Assembly (NCBI RefSeq): GCF_042652785.1
Contig: NZ_JBHSHD010000007.1
Coordinates: forward strand, 62,001 to 126,000
Reading direction: 5' to 3'
DNA from: Dokdonella_A ginsengisoli
Lineage (GTDB): Bacteria; Pseudomonadota; Gammaproteobacteria; Xanthomonadales; Rhodanobacteraceae
DNA length: 64,000 nt
Under the pieces are notes generated by a model. It had not been told where the DNA came from, did not search any database, and saw only the letters and a program-made list of their open reading frames with translations. Below are positions 28,464-38,004 of this stretch, in pieces. Numbering within the stretch: position 1 is the first letter of the stretch; every line of letters begins with the position of its first letter. The position numbers and the translations under genes were made by a program.

Positions 28464-30827
28464 CTAGGCCTGCTCCGCCAGGAACGCCTGCAGCTTCGCC
28501 TCGTCCCAGATCTCCACGCCAAGCTCCTGCGCCTTGTCGAGCTTGGAGCCGGCGGCCTCGCCGGCGACGACGAAGCTGGTCTTCTTCGACACGCTGCCGG
28601 CGACCTTCGCGCCGAGCGCTTCGAGCCTGGCCTTGGCTTCGTCGCGCGTGAGCGCGGTCAGCGTGCCGGTGAGAACGACGGTCCTGCCTTCGAGCGGGCC
28701 TTCCGCGGCCACGTCCGCCGCGGGCACCACGCTGCGCAGCTTCGCCAGCGCGTCGGCGCAGCGGCGCAGCAGCAGGCCGCCCGCGCCGGAATCGGCGAAG
28801 GCGCGCAGCGCGGTCGCGGTGTCGGCCGGCAGCCCGGCCGCGGCCAGCGCCTCGGCGTTGGCGGCGAGGACGGCCTGGATCGAATCGAACGCCGCGGCGA
28901 GCTGGTCGGCGCGCTTGGCCGTGAGCTTGGGAATCTCCGCCTGCGCCAGCACGTTGCCGAGCGCGAGTTCCGCGCGCAGCTTCGGCGACGGCGCGTGCAC
29001 GTCGGTGATCTCCACGCCGCGCGCGAGCAGGTCGTCGATGACGCGCTGGTTGCCGGGCTGCTCGAAGAACGCGTCGATCGCGCGCGCGACCTCGCCGCCG
29101 ATGTCTGGCACCAGCTTGAGCAGCGGCCACGGCAGGTGGCGGATCAGGGCGAGGTCGCCGAACCAGGCGGCCAGCGCCTTGGCCGTGCTCTCGCCGACGT
29201 GCTCGATGCCGAGCGCGTAGAGGAAGCGTTCCAGCGTGGTGCGGCGACTGTGCTCGATCGCCTCGATCAGGTTCTCGGCCCATTTGGTCGCGATCTTGCC
29301 GGCCTTCACCGTCTCCGGCGTCGTTCCGTCGCGCTCGTCGGCGCGGCGCTTCATCTCCAGCAGGTCTTCGAGCTTGAGCTTGTACAGGTCGGCGACCGAG
29401 CCGAGGTAGCCGAACTCGCCCAGGTCCTCGATGTAGCGCTCGCCGAGGCCGTCGATGTCCATCGCGCGGCGCGCGGCGAAATGGAACACCGCCTGCGTGC
29501 GCTGCGCGGCGCAGGTCAGGCCGCCGGTGCAGCGCGCGACCGACTCGCCCTCCTCGCGCACGATGTCCGAACCGCAGATCGGGCAGTGCGAAGGCATCTG
29601 CCAGGGATGCGTGCGCGCCGGGCGCAGCTCGGGCACCACGCGCACGACTTCCGGGATCACGTCGCCGGCGCGGCGCACGATCACCGTGTCGCCGACGCGC
29701 ACGTCCAGCCGCGCGACCTGGTCGGTGTTGTGCAGGGTCGCGTTGGTCACGGTGACGCCGCCGACGAACACCGGTGCCAGCCGCGCGGTCGGCGTGGCGG
29801 CGCCGGTGCGGCCGATGTTGACCTCGATCGCCTCGACGCGCGTCTGCTGCTCCTGTGCCGGGAACTTGTGCGCGATCGCCCAGCGCGGCGTGCGGCCGAC
29901 GAAGCCGAGCTCGCGCTGGCCGGCGAAGTCGTCGAGCTTGTAGACGACGCCGTCGATGTCGAACGGCAGCGCGTCGCGCTGCGCGCCGATGCGCGCGTAG
30001 TAGGCGAGGCACCCGGCGGCGCCGCGCGCGGTGTCGACCAGGGGACTGACCGGAAAGCCCCACTCGCGCAGCTTCTTCAGCATCGCCGAATGCGAATCGG
30101 GCAGCTTGCCGCCCTCGACCACGCCGAGCGCGTAGGCGTAGAACGCCAGCGGCCGCTGCGCGGTGATGCGCGGATCGAGCTGGCGCAGGCTGCCGGCGGC
30201 GGCGTTGCGCGGATTCACCAGCGGCTTGATCTTGCCGTCCGAGGCGCGCGCCTTCTCGTTGTAGGCCTCGAAGCCGGCGCGCGGCATGTACACCTCGCCG
30301 CGCACTTCGAGCACGGCGGGCCAGTCGTTGCCGCGCAGCTTCAGTGGGATCGCTTTGATCGTGCGCAGATTGGCAGTGACGTCCTCGCCGCGCGCGCCGT
30401 CGCCGCGCGTGGCGCCGCGCACGAACACGCCGTCCTCGTAGCGCAGGCTGATGGCGAGGCCGTCGAACTTCGGCTCCACCGAGAACAGCGGCGCGTCGAT
30501 CTCCAGGCGCTCGACGATGCGGCGCACGAAATCCTCGACTTCGCCGTCGGTGAACGCGTTGGCGAGCGAGAGCATCGGGATCTCGTGCAGCACCGTGGCG
30601 AACGCCGACGACGGCGCGTTGCCGACGCGCTGGGTCGGCGAATCGGGCGTCGCCAGCTCGGGATGCTCGGCTTCCAGCGCTTCCAGCTCGCGCATCAGCT
30701 TGTCGTACTCGGCGTCCGGGATGTCGGGATCGTCGAGCACGTGGTAGCGGTAGTTGGCGTCGTCGATGCGCGCGCGCAGCTGCGCGGCACGCGCGGCGGG
30801 CTTGTTGCGGGAATCAGGGGCGGTCAT
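28464..30827 (-). CDS. ligA: NAD-dependent DNA ligase LigA
   Basis: Essential ligase of 787 residues that seals nicks using NAD. The order is domain Ia (DANYRYHVLDDPDIPDAEYDKL), adenylation domain with the nucleotidyl lysine K120 in VEPKFDGLAI, OB fold, a zinc finger with cysteines in CPICG and further CTGGLTC, helix-hairpin-helix repeats, and a C-terminal BRCT domain (EGRTVVLTGTL...). It is about 100 residues longer than E. coli LigA, the extra length lying mainly in the helix-hairpin-helix region; long LigA proteins are usual in this order, to my knowledge. The ATG at 30827 gives a standard N terminus. Confidence 0.97.
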   Translation of the reverse strand: MTAPDSRNKPAARAAQLRARIDDANYRYHVLDDPDIPDAEYDKLMRELEALEAEHPELATPDSPTQRVGNAPSSAFATVLHEIPMLSLANAFTDGEVEDFVRRIVERLEIDAPLFSVEPKFDGLAISLRYEDGVFVRGATRGDGARGEDVTANLRTIKAIPLKLRGNDWPAVLEVRGEVYMPRAGFEAYNEKARASDGKIKPLVNPRNAAAGSLRQLDPRITAQRPLAFYAYALGVVEGGKLPDSHSAMLKKLREWGFPVSPLVDTARGAAGCLAYYARIGAQRDALPFDIDGVVYKLDDFAGQRELGFVGRTPRWAIAHKFPAQEQQTRVEAIEVNIGRTGAATPTARLAPVFVGGVTVTNATLHNTDQVARLDVRVGDTVIVRRAGDVIPEVVRVVPELRPARTHPWQMPSHCPICGSDIVREEGESVARCTGGLTCAAQRTQAVFHFAARRAMDIDGLGERYIEDLGEFGYLGSVADLYKLKLEDLLEMKRRADERDGTTPETVKAGKIATKWAENLIEAIEHSRRTTLERFLYALGIEHVGESTAKALAAWFGDLALIRHLPWPLLKLVPDIGGEVARAIDAFFEQPGNQRVIDDLLARGVEITDVHAPSPKLRAELALGNVLAQAEIPKLTAKRADQLAAAFDSIQAVLAANAEALAAAGLPADTATALRAFADSGAGGLLLRRCADALAKLRSVVPAADVAAEGPLEGRTVVLTGTLTALTRDEAKARLEALGAKVAGSVSKKTSFVVAGEAAGSKLDKAQELGVEIWDEAKLQAFLAEQA

Positions 30828-31213
30828 GGCGCGGATTCTAGAGTGTTTCCCGGCTGTCTTAAGCGGCCGTCGACAGCTTCGTCATCCTCGCAAAAACGGG
30901 AGGCGCTTCTCAACAGCCGAAGGCTGGTCGTACATCACCCGCCCACCTGTCCTGGCTCAACCGTGGACCGTACCGCTCGCGCAAGAAAATCGTCTCTCTC
31001 GCAGGGACGCCGAGAACGCAGAGAAGATCATCCGAAAGAATTCTTCTTGCTCTCTCTGCGTTCTTGGCGTCTCTGCGAGGGTCCGCCTCTCGCCGCTGCA
31101 CCGCGTTGTGCGGCGGCTGCACCTCGGTCAGCGCAAGCCTTGCCGCACGGCGGCGTGACGCGTCGCCCGGTTGTGCGCACACTGCGGCGAGTACCTGCCG
31201 ACAGGAGGCTGCG
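30828..31213. other. Intergenic stretch of 386 nt between divergent ligA and the gene at 31214
   Basis: No convincing gene. It holds the 26-bp stem-loop repeat described separately and a strong ribosome site AGGAGG (31202-31207) for the gene at 31214. Short open frames crossing it have no family resemblance. Confidence 0.7.
30998..31079. repeat. Inverted repeat with 26-bp arms and 30-nt loop
   Basis: Arms 30998-31023 and 31054-31079 are complementary except at two places, and both exceptions become G-U pairs in RNA read from the + strand, so a + strand transcript would form an uninterrupted 26-bp stem. The loop contains the palindrome AAGAATTCTT. Arms are built of CGCAGAG and GACGCC words, a style known from dispersed repeats in proteobacterial genomes. 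Confidence 0.85.
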
Positions 31214-32056
31214 ATGGCGAAGAAGGACTGGGCGGCGTTTGCGCACCCGGACAAGGCGTACGACTACGCCGGCGACAAGCTGGCCAAGGCGTGGGCGAAG
31301 CTGCACGCCGGCGACCAGGAGCCGTTCCCGGACGACGAGCACGTCGCCGCCCTGCTGAAGGCCAGTCCGAAGCTGGGCAAGGACGCCGGCGCGATCGCCG
31401 CGCAGCTGCAGGACGCCTGGCGCGCCTTCCATCGCGGCGATTTCCAGCAGGCCTACGAACAGGGCGTCGCACTGAAGGCGGCCGGCGCCTCGGTCGCCGT
31501 CAAGGCCGGCGGCATTCACGCCACCTACCTCGTCGACGACGCCAAGGCCCGCGTGGCGCGCTACGAGGAGCTGGTCCGCCTCGCCGACGAGGCGCTCGCG
31601 GCGCTGCCGGGCGAGGCCAACAGCCACTATCGCCGCGCGTTCGCGATCGGACGGCTGAGCCAGGCCATCTCGATCACCCAGGCGCTGGCGCAGGGCCTGG
31701 CCGGCAAGGTGCGCGAAGCGCTCGACCGCACGCTCGACCTCGCCCCCAGGCACGCCGAGGCGCATACCGCCTTCGGCCTGTACCACGCCGAGATCGTCGG
31801 CAAGGTCGGCGGCATGCTGGCCAAGCTGACCTACGGCGCCAACGCCGCCGACGCGGAGAAGCACCTCAAGCAGGCGCTGAAACTCACGCCGGATTCGCCG
31901 ATCGCCTGGATCGAGTACGGCAACGGCCTGCTGCTCCTGCACGGCGACAAGCGCGAGGACGAGGTCGCCGAGGCCTGGGACAAGGCGGCCAAGCTGAAGC
32001 CGCGCGACGCGATGGAAGCGCTCGACGCGGCCTGGGCGCGCGAGCAGCTCGAATAG
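31214..32056 (+). CDS. TPR-like protein of unknown function
   Basis: Soluble, helical protein of 280 residues without signal peptide. Start at 31214 is fixed by AGGAGG 7 nt upstream. Repeated helical pairs are visible: DAWRAFHRGDFQQAYEQG, HYRRAFAIGRLSQAIS, EAHTAFGLYHAEIV, and a final TPR-like EKHLKQALKLTPDSPIAWIEYGNGLLL, typical of proteins measuring occupancy or assembling complexes. The N terminus is lysine-rich (MAKKDWAAFAHPDKAYDYAGDK). I do not recognise a named family. It stands alone; the next gene converges after 210 nt containing a REP element. Confidence 0.8.
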   Translation: MAKKDWAAFAHPDKAYDYAGDKLAKAWAKLHAGDQEPFPDDEHVAALLKASPKLGKDAGAIAAQLQDAWRAFHRGDFQQAYEQGVALKAAGASVAVKAGGIHATYLVDDAKARVARYEELVRLADEALAALPGEANSHYRRAFAIGRLSQAISITQALAQGLAGKVREALDRTLDLAPRHAEAHTAFGLYHAEIVGKVGGMLAKLTYGANAADAEKHLKQALKLTPDSPIAWIEYGNGLLLLHGDKREDEVAEAWDKAAKLKPRDAMEALDAAWAREQLE

Positions 32057-32143
32057 CGTCCGGCTGCTCGAATGCGGATGGCGCGGGGATTGCCGGAAGA
32101 ACCGCCGGCGCGCGGGCGCGAAGATTCGAGCGGGGCTTTCAAT

Positions 32144-32168
32144 GGATGCCCGCGTTCGCGGGCATGAC
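32144..32168 (+). repeat. REP-like palindrome, copy 2
   Basis: Perfect 9-bp stem ATGCCCGCG/CGCGGGCAT with a TT centre and flanks GGA...GAC reduced to GG and GAC. It lies in the 210-nt gap between convergent genes. Confidence 0.9.
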
Positions 32169-32266
32169 GTCGATGAGGCGGTTCGGGCTTGCGCAGCGGA
32201 CTGTTCGCGCGCGCGCTGTCCGCCCCGTGAGGCGAGCGCGTGCATGCGGCTGCGGGCAAGCTCGCG

Positions 32267-32703
32267 CTAGCGCAGATGCCCGCGCCAGCCCTCGAACAGG
32301 CGCGAGACGCCGACGCAGGCCAGCAGCGCGAACAGCCACGGATTGGCCAGCAGGCGCGCGACCGGCGCCAGGGTCTGCAGCCAGCCCAGGCCGATGACCG
32401 CGATCGTCGTGCCGACCGCCAGTCCGAACAGCGCCACCAGCACGCCGATCAGGCCGCGCTCGAAACGGCGGTCGCGCTCCTCCGCCGCGGCGGCCTCGGC
32501 TTCGACGTGCTGCACGACGCGGCTGGCGAAATCCGCCGGCAGGGTTTCGTCCAGCGGCTGGCGCAGGGCGCGCGCGAGCTGCCGGTAGCGCAGCAGGCGC
32601 GCGTCCTCGCCGGCGCTGGGCAGGCCGCGCCGCTCCTCGTCCAGGGCGCGTTCCTGCCGCTCCCATTCGCGTTCGATCGATGCCCGGCGGTGATGTTCGG
32701 TGC

Positions 32704-32707
<4 letters not shown>
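32267..32707 (-). CDS. Membrane protein partnered with ECF sigma factor, possible anti-sigma factor
   Basis: Protein of 146 residues: a charged, helical N-terminal half (RASIEREWERQERALDEE, then RYRQLARALRQPLDETLPADF) followed by one or two membrane segments (GLIGVLVALFGLAVGTTIAVIGLG and ANPWLFALLACVG). The gene overlaps the sigma factor stop by 4 nt (ATGA), the usual arrangement for a sigma and its membrane-bound inhibitor. It lacks the HxxxCxxC zinc motif of classical anti-sigma domains, so the inhibitor role is inferred from position and topology only. Confidence 0.75.
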
Positions 32708-33267
<560 letters not shown>

Positions 33268-33293
33268 GTGCGGGCATCATCCATGCCGGCTAC

Positions 33294-33359
33294 GGATACG
33301 TCGAGCGCGGCGGCGGTTGCAGCGGGGCAGCTGCAACCGCCGCCGCCCCGCCCGTATCC
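33294..33359. promoter_or_regulatory. Two-tier hairpin in the divergent region between ECF sigma and DUF gene
   Basis: The inner stem is 15 bp and perfect (33309-33323 with 33330-33344, loop 6 nt), extendable by two pairs. An outer stem GGATACG (33294-33300) pairs with CGTATCC (33353-33359). The element occupies half of the 125-nt gap between two divergent starts, so it could be an operator or a structured leader rather than a terminator. Confidence 0.6.
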
Positions 33360-33392
33360 CAGATGCCCGAACCCCCAACCCGCGAGTCCGCC

Positions 33393-33719
33393 ATGGAATT
33401 CGAACTGCTGATCCCGATCGTGCTGTTCCTGTGCATCACCTACTGCGTGAAGCTGGTGATCGACGCCCGCCTGCGCAGCAGGATGCTCAAGGAGGGCGGA
33501 TCGACCGAGCTGATGCGCTCGATGGTCCAGAACGAGCAGCAGCAGCGCCGCCAGTCCTCGCTGCGCTCGGGCCTGATCCTGACCGCGGTGGCGATCGGCT
33601 TCGGCACGATCCAGGCCTTCGGCTGGAACGAGATCAACGCCGGCGTCGTCGCCGTGCTGGCCGCGGCGACCGGCCTGGGCAACCTCGTGTTCTACGCGCT
33701 CACGCGCAAGCTGGACTGA
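33393..33719 (+). CDS. Small two-pass membrane protein
   Basis: Protein of 108 residues with two membrane segments: LLIPIVLFLCITYCVKLVI at the N terminus and a C-terminal pair GLILTAVAIGFGTIQAFG and GVVAVLAAATGLGNLVFYAL. The middle is polar (MLKEGGSTELMRSMVQNEQQQRRQ). It resembles small DUF6249-like proteins often found beside ECF sigma/anti-sigma genes, but I am not certain of the family. It diverges from the sigma factor gene and probably belongs to the same regulon. Confidence 0.75.
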   Translation: MEFELLIPIVLFLCITYCVKLVIDARLRSRMLKEGGSTELMRSMVQNEQQQRRQSSLRSGLILTAVAIGFGTIQAFGWNEINAGVVAVLAAATGLGNLVFYALTRKLD

Positions 33720-33735
33720 ACCGCGGTTTCGTCGC

Positions 33736-33764
33736 TTCCGCACGCGGCGGCGCACGGCTAGTAT
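33736..33764 (+). promoter_or_regulatory. Weak candidate promoter for the M14 carboxypeptidase gene
   Basis: TTCCGC (33736-33741), 17-nt spacer, TAGTAT (33759-33764), 29 nt before the ATG. The -10 is good, the -35 poor. Confidence 0.3.
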
Positions 33765-33793
33765 CCGGCGGGCCCTCCTGCGCCGGAACCGCC

Positions 33794-36019
33794 ATGCGCC
33801 CTTCCCTGCTCGTTCTCGCCCTCGCCGCCTGCTGCGCGAACCCGCTTCGCGCCGAGGAATGGGTGATACAGGCGCACTATCCCGACCGCGCCGCGCTGAT
33901 CCGCGCCGCGTCGCGCTTCCAGCACGTGGACGTCGACGCGCAGCGCCAGGTCCTGCGCGTGGACACCGACGAAGCCGGCATCCGCGCGCTCGAGGACGCC
34001 GGCCTGAGCGTGAGCATCGACGCCGGCGAAACCGCGCGCCTGCGCGGCGCCTACGCGAAGATGCGCGAGGCGATCCAGTCGCGCGCGCCGCAGTTGACCG
34101 GGGACGGCTACCCGAGCATCCCTGGCTACGCGTGCTACCGCACGGTGGAAGGCACCTACCAGACCATGGACGACCTGGCCGCGGCGCAGCCGGGCCTGGC
34201 CGAGGTGCACGAGATCGGTCCGACCTGGCAGAAGACGCAGAACACCGCCCAGGGCTACACGATGCGCGCGCTGCGCGTGACCAACCTCGCCACCGCCGCG
34301 GCCGATCCGCAGCGGCCGAAGATGGTCGTGTTCGGCTCCATCCACGCGCGCGAGTACACGCCGGCCGAGCTGCTGACGCGCATGGCCGAATGGCTGGTGA
34401 CCGGCTACGGCAGCGACGCGCAGGCGACCTGGCTGGTCGACCACGTCGACTTCCGCTTCGTGCTGCAGGCCAATCCGGACGGGCGCAAGAAGGCCGAAAC
34501 CGGCATCTGGTGGCGCAAGAACACCGACACGGTCAGCGGCAACTGCAGTTTCGACGCGGAGAGCTCCGGCATCGACCTCAACCGCAATTTCCCGTTCCAC
34601 TGGCATACCACCGGCGAGACCGGCTCCAGCAGCGACCGGTGCGACGAAACCTATCGCGGCCCGACCGCCGGCTCCGAACCGGAGACGCAGAACCTCGTCA
34701 GCTACGTCGCCGGCGCGCCCGGCAGCGGCGGCGTCTACAGCGGCGGCGTTCTGCCCGACCGCCGCGCCGACGGCGTCGACGCCGCCGCGCCGGACGACTA
34801 CGCCGGCCTGTTCTTCGACATCCACAGCTATTCGCGACTCGTGCTGTGGTCGTGGGGCGACACCGAATCGCCGGCGCCGAACGACACGGCGCTGCGTTCG
34901 CTCGGCCGCCGCATGGCCTGGTTCAACGGCTACACGCCGCAGGCCGCGATCGAGCTGTATCCGACCGACGGCGCCACCGACGACACGTTCTACGGCCTGC
35001 TCGGCGTGCCGTCGTACACGATCGAGCTGGGCAACGCGTTCTTCGAATCGTGCAGCTCGTTCACCGGCGCGACCTATCCGAAGAATTTCGCCGCGCTGAA
35101 ATACGCCGCGCGCACCGCGCACGCGCCGTATCGCCTGGGGGCCGGGCCGGACGTCTACGACCTAGCCGTCTCCGCCGTCGCGCAGGGCGCCGGCGGGTCG
35201 TACGTGACGCTGACCGCCACCATCGACGATCTGCGTTACAACCAGTCCAATGGCTCGCAGACCACCTACGCGATCCAGGCCGCCAACGCCTACCTCGACA
35301 CGCCGCCATGGCAGCCCGGCGCGACGCCGATCGCCCTCGCGGCGACCGATGGCGGCTTCAACGGCAAGACCGAGGCGGTGCACGGCGACGTCGCCCTGAG
35401 CGGCCTCGCGCCGGGGCGGCACATCCTCTACGTGCAGGGCGTCAACGCGCTCGGCGGCGGCACGCCGGGTGCACCGGACGCGGTGTTCGTCGACGTGCCG
35501 GCGCCGTCGGGCGACGTCACCGCCACGCCGGTGGCAGTCGGCGAAGGCGCGATCGACCCGTCGACGCCGCAGACCGTGCCGTCCGGAACTTCGCTCGGCT
35601 TCACCCTGACGCCGGCGCCGGGCCACCACGTGGCGACGGCCGAAGGCTGCCCCGGCACGTTCGCCACACCGACCTACACGACCGCGCCGCTGCTCGCCGA
35701 CTGCACGCTCACCGCGACCTTCGAGCCCGATCCGCACACGGTCGGCGGCACCCTGGCGGACCTCACCGGCGACGGCCTCGCGCTGCGCCTGAACGGCGGC
35801 GCGGAACTGGCAATCCATCCGCCGGCGACGACCTTCCTCTTCCCCGACCCGCTGCCCTACGGCGCCGCGTACGAAGTGACGATCGCGACGCAACCGGCGG
35901 GCCAGACCTGCACGATCGCCGACGCCGCCGGCACCGTGGCCGCCGACGTCGACGACGTCGCGGTGAGCTGCGCGGACGCGTCGTCCGACGTCATCTTCGA
36001 CGACGGCTTCGATCCGTAA
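33794..36019 (+). CDS. Secreted M14 zinc carboxypeptidase with C-terminal repeat domains
   Basis: Exported enzyme of 741 residues. Signal peptide MRPSLLVLALAACCANPLRA, then a propeptide-like region, then the M14 core: zinc ligands H184 and E187 in SIHAREYTPAE, H344 in FDIHSYS, and the catalytic E411 in YTIELGN. Substrate-pocket segment IDLNRNFPFHW is typical. The final 200 residues hold an InlB-like unit (HHVATAEGCPG...) and a module starting HTVGGTLADLTGDGLALRLNG that also occurs in the giant exported protein at 11199, ending in IFDDGFDP. It would trim C-terminal residues from peptides outside the cell. Overall family assignment is firm; specificity (carboxypeptidase T/A type) is inferred. 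Confidence 0.92.
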   Translation: MRPSLLVLALAACCANPLRAEEWVIQAHYPDRAALIRAASRFQHVDVDAQRQVLRVDTDEAGIRALEDAGLSVSIDAGETARLRGAYAKMREAIQSRAPQLTGDGYPSIPGYACYRTVEGTYQTMDDLAAAQPGLAEVHEIGPTWQKTQNTAQGYTMRALRVTNLATAAADPQRPKMVVFGSIHAREYTPAELLTRMAEWLVTGYGSDAQATWLVDHVDFRFVLQANPDGRKKAETGIWWRKNTDTVSGNCSFDAESSGIDLNRNFPFHWHTTGETGSSSDRCDETYRGPTAGSEPETQNLVSYVAGAPGSGGVYSGGVLPDRRADGVDAAAPDDYAGLFFDIHSYSRLVLWSWGDTESPAPNDTALRSLGRRMAWFNGYTPQAAIELYPTDGATDDTFYGLLGVPSYTIELGNAFFESCSSFTGATYPKNFAALKYAARTAHAPYRLGAGPDVYDLAVSAVAQGAGGSYVTLTATIDDLRYNQSNGSQTTYAIQAANAYLDTPPWQPGATPIALAATDGGFNGKTEAVHGDVALSGLAPGRHILYVQGVNALGGGTPGAPDAVFVDVPAPSGDVTATPVAVGEGAIDPSTPQTVPSGTSLGFTLTPAPGHHVATAEGCPGTFATPTYTTAPLLADCTLTATFEPDPHTVGGTLADLTGDGLALRLNGGAELAIHPPATTFLFPDPLPYGAAYEVTIATQPAGQTCTIADAAGTVAADVDDVAVSCADASSDVIFDDGFDP

Positions 36020-36026
36020 TCCGGAC

Positions 36027-37916
36027 TCAGCCGACCAGCGTTCCGGACGCCACCAGCTCGCAGACCGCCTTCACGTCGCCGTCCATCGCGCGGTCGCGCG
36101 ACATGAATGCGATGCGCTCGCGGATCGTCGCGTGCGCCTTCGCCACCGCCTCGCCGGCGTGGAAGTCGCGCGCGCCGGCCAGCGCGGCGGCCAGCGCCTG
36201 CACCTCGCTCTCGAACTGCGCGCGCGAGGGATGATTCGCCTCCGGCGCGTTGGCGATCTTCGCCGCCAGCTCGCGCCAGTCGCCGCGCTCGGCCAGGCGG
36301 CGTGCGGCGTTGAGCATGTCCTGGCGGTAGTCCAGCGCCTGCGCCGCGGTGTACAGCTCCAGCGCCAGCACGTGGCTCAGGTCCTCGGTCATCTCCAGCA
36401 CGTGGCGCGCCTCGTTGGCGCCCATCGAGACGTGGTCCTCGGCGTTCGCGCTGGTCGGCACCGAATACACCGAGGCCGGATGCGCGCGCGTGGCGAGGTC
36501 GTTGACCAGCGCCGCGGCGGTGTACTGCACGATCATGAAACCGGAATCGGTCGCGTCCTCGTTGCCGATCAGGAACGCCGGCAGGCCGTCGTTGGTGGCT
36601 GGATCGACCAGCTTGTTCAAACGGCGCTCGGAGATCGATGCCAGTACCGGAATCGCCGCCTTGACGTAGCTCATCGCCAGCGCCAGCGGCATGCCGTGGA
36701 AATGGCCAGCGGAGACGACCTGGTCCTCGATGACCTCGGCGCCGGCCGCGTCCGGGAACACCAGCGGATTGTCGGTGACGGCGTTGAGTTCGATGTCGAG
36801 CACGCGCGCCGCCTGCGCGATCGCGTCGCGCACGGCGCCGTGCACCTGCGGCATGCAGCGCAGGCAGTAGGCATCCTGCGGCTGGTGCTTCTTGCCGCCC
36901 TTGAACGGCAGGAAGCGCGTGTAGAACGCCTCGCGGCCGTGGCGCTGCGAAGCCGGCACCCAGTCCCAGGCGATGTCGAAGTTGCGCTGGCGGTCCTGCG
37001 CGTCGCTCCACGCGTCGGCCAGCCAGCTGCGGAAGCGCGGCACCAGGTGATAGGCGATGTCGGCCAGCGTCGAGCCGCGCAGCAGCGCGCGGATACGCTC
37101 GGCAGTCTCGACCTGCCCCGGATGCGGACGCAGCGCGTGCACTTCCGGCTTGAACGCGCCGACGCGTCCGGCGAAGGCGTCCAGCGTCATCGCCGCGGCG
37201 AGGTCGGCGGTGGCCACCAGCGTTTCCAGGCGATCCAGCGCGAGCACGCCGCAGGCCAGCATCTGCGCGGTGCCGTTGTTGAGCGCGAGACCTTCCTTGA
37301 ACGACAGCCGCACCGGCTCGAGGCCGGCGCGGCGCAGCGCTTCCGCGCCGCTCACGCGCTCGCCGCCGTGGAACGCCTCGCCGCCGCCGAGCAGCACGAT
37401 CGCCAGATGCGACAGCGGCGCGAGGTCGCCGCTGGCGCCGACCGAACCCTTCTGCGGAATCAGCGGGATCACGTCGCGGTTCAGCAGCTCGCCCAGCGCC
37501 TGCAGCGTCGAGACGCGGATGCCCGAATGCCCGCGCATCAGCGTGTTGATGCGGATCGCCAGCATCGCGCGCACGACCTCGGCCGCGAACGGCTCGCCGA
37601 CGCACACGGCGTGCGTGATGACGAGGTTGTGCTGCAGCTCTTCCAGCAGCGTGCCTTCGCGCTTCTCCGGATTGCCGCCGGGCAGCTCGTCGCGCACGCG
37701 GTGCGCGCCGAGCAGCTTGTCCGCGTTGCTGCCGAAGCCGGTGGTGACGCCGTAGATCGGCTCGCCCACGCTGACCTTCTCGGCGAGGAAATCGGCCGCG
37801 CGCTGCACGTGCACGAGCTGCGCCGCGTCCAGCGCGACGCGCGCACCGCGCGCGATCGCGACGAGCTGCTCGCGGGTCAGGCTGTTGCCGTCGAGGGTGA
37901 TGGTGTTCTTCTGCAT
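36027..37916 (-). CDS. Aromatic amino acid ammonia-lyase, HutH-like, with internal insertion
   Basis: Enzyme of 629 residues of the HAL/PAL/TAL family, which eliminates ammonia using the MIO cofactor formed from A161-S162-G163 (in GSVGASGDLAP). Catalytic tyrosine Y55 lies in IYGVTTGFG. The selectivity site reads NLVITH (T101-H102), matching the S-H of histidine lyases better than the H-L of tyrosine lyases, so urocanate formation is likely. The protein is about 110 residues longer than usual HutH: extra sequence lies between residues 300 and 370 (RSWLADAWSDAQ to FKGGKKHQPQD) and at the C terminus. No hutU, hutI or hutC is adjacent. The ATG at 37916 (MQKNTITL) is chosen; upstream codons run through a REP element. 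Confidence 0.85.
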   Translation of the reverse strand: MQKNTITLDGNSLTREQLVAIARGARVALDAAQLVHVQRAADFLAEKVSVGEPIYGVTTGFGSNADKLLGAHRVRDELPGGNPEKREGTLLEELQHNLVITHAVCVGEPFAAEVVRAMLAIRINTLMRGHSGIRVSTLQALGELLNRDVIPLIPQKGSVGASGDLAPLSHLAIVLLGGGEAFHGGERVSGAEALRRAGLEPVRLSFKEGLALNNGTAQMLACGVLALDRLETLVATADLAAAMTLDAFAGRVGAFKPEVHALRPHPGQVETAERIRALLRGSTLADIAYHLVPRFRSWLADAWSDAQDRQRNFDIAWDWVPASQRHGREAFYTRFLPFKGGKKHQPQDAYCLRCMPQVHGAVRDAIAQAARVLDIELNAVTDNPLVFPDAAGAEVIEDQVVSAGHFHGMPLALAMSYVKAAIPVLASISERRLNKLVDPATNDGLPAFLIGNEDATDSGFMIVQYTAAALVNDLATRAHPASVYSVPTSANAEDHVSMGANEARHVLEMTEDLSHVLALELYTAAQALDYRQDMLNAARRLAERGDWRELAAKIANAPEANHPSRAQFESEVQALAAALAGARDFHAGEAVAKAHATIRERIAFMSRDRAMDGDVKAVCELVASGTLVG

Positions 37917-37944
37917 TGGAATTCGAACCTTGTTCCGTGCTGCC

Positions 37945-37969
37945 GTCATTCCCGCGAAGGCGGGAATCC
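37945..37969 (-). repeat. REP-like palindrome, copy 3 (inverted, A-T variant)
   Basis: Same 25-nt element on the opposite strand with stem ATTCCCGCG/CGCGGGAAT, except a G in the centre. It forms an inverted pair with the copy at 38005, 35 nt away, between hutH-like and hisS genes. Confidence 0.9.
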
Positions 37970-38004
37970 AATTTGCTTTCGAGGGCATAGCGGCCAAGCA
38001 CCGT

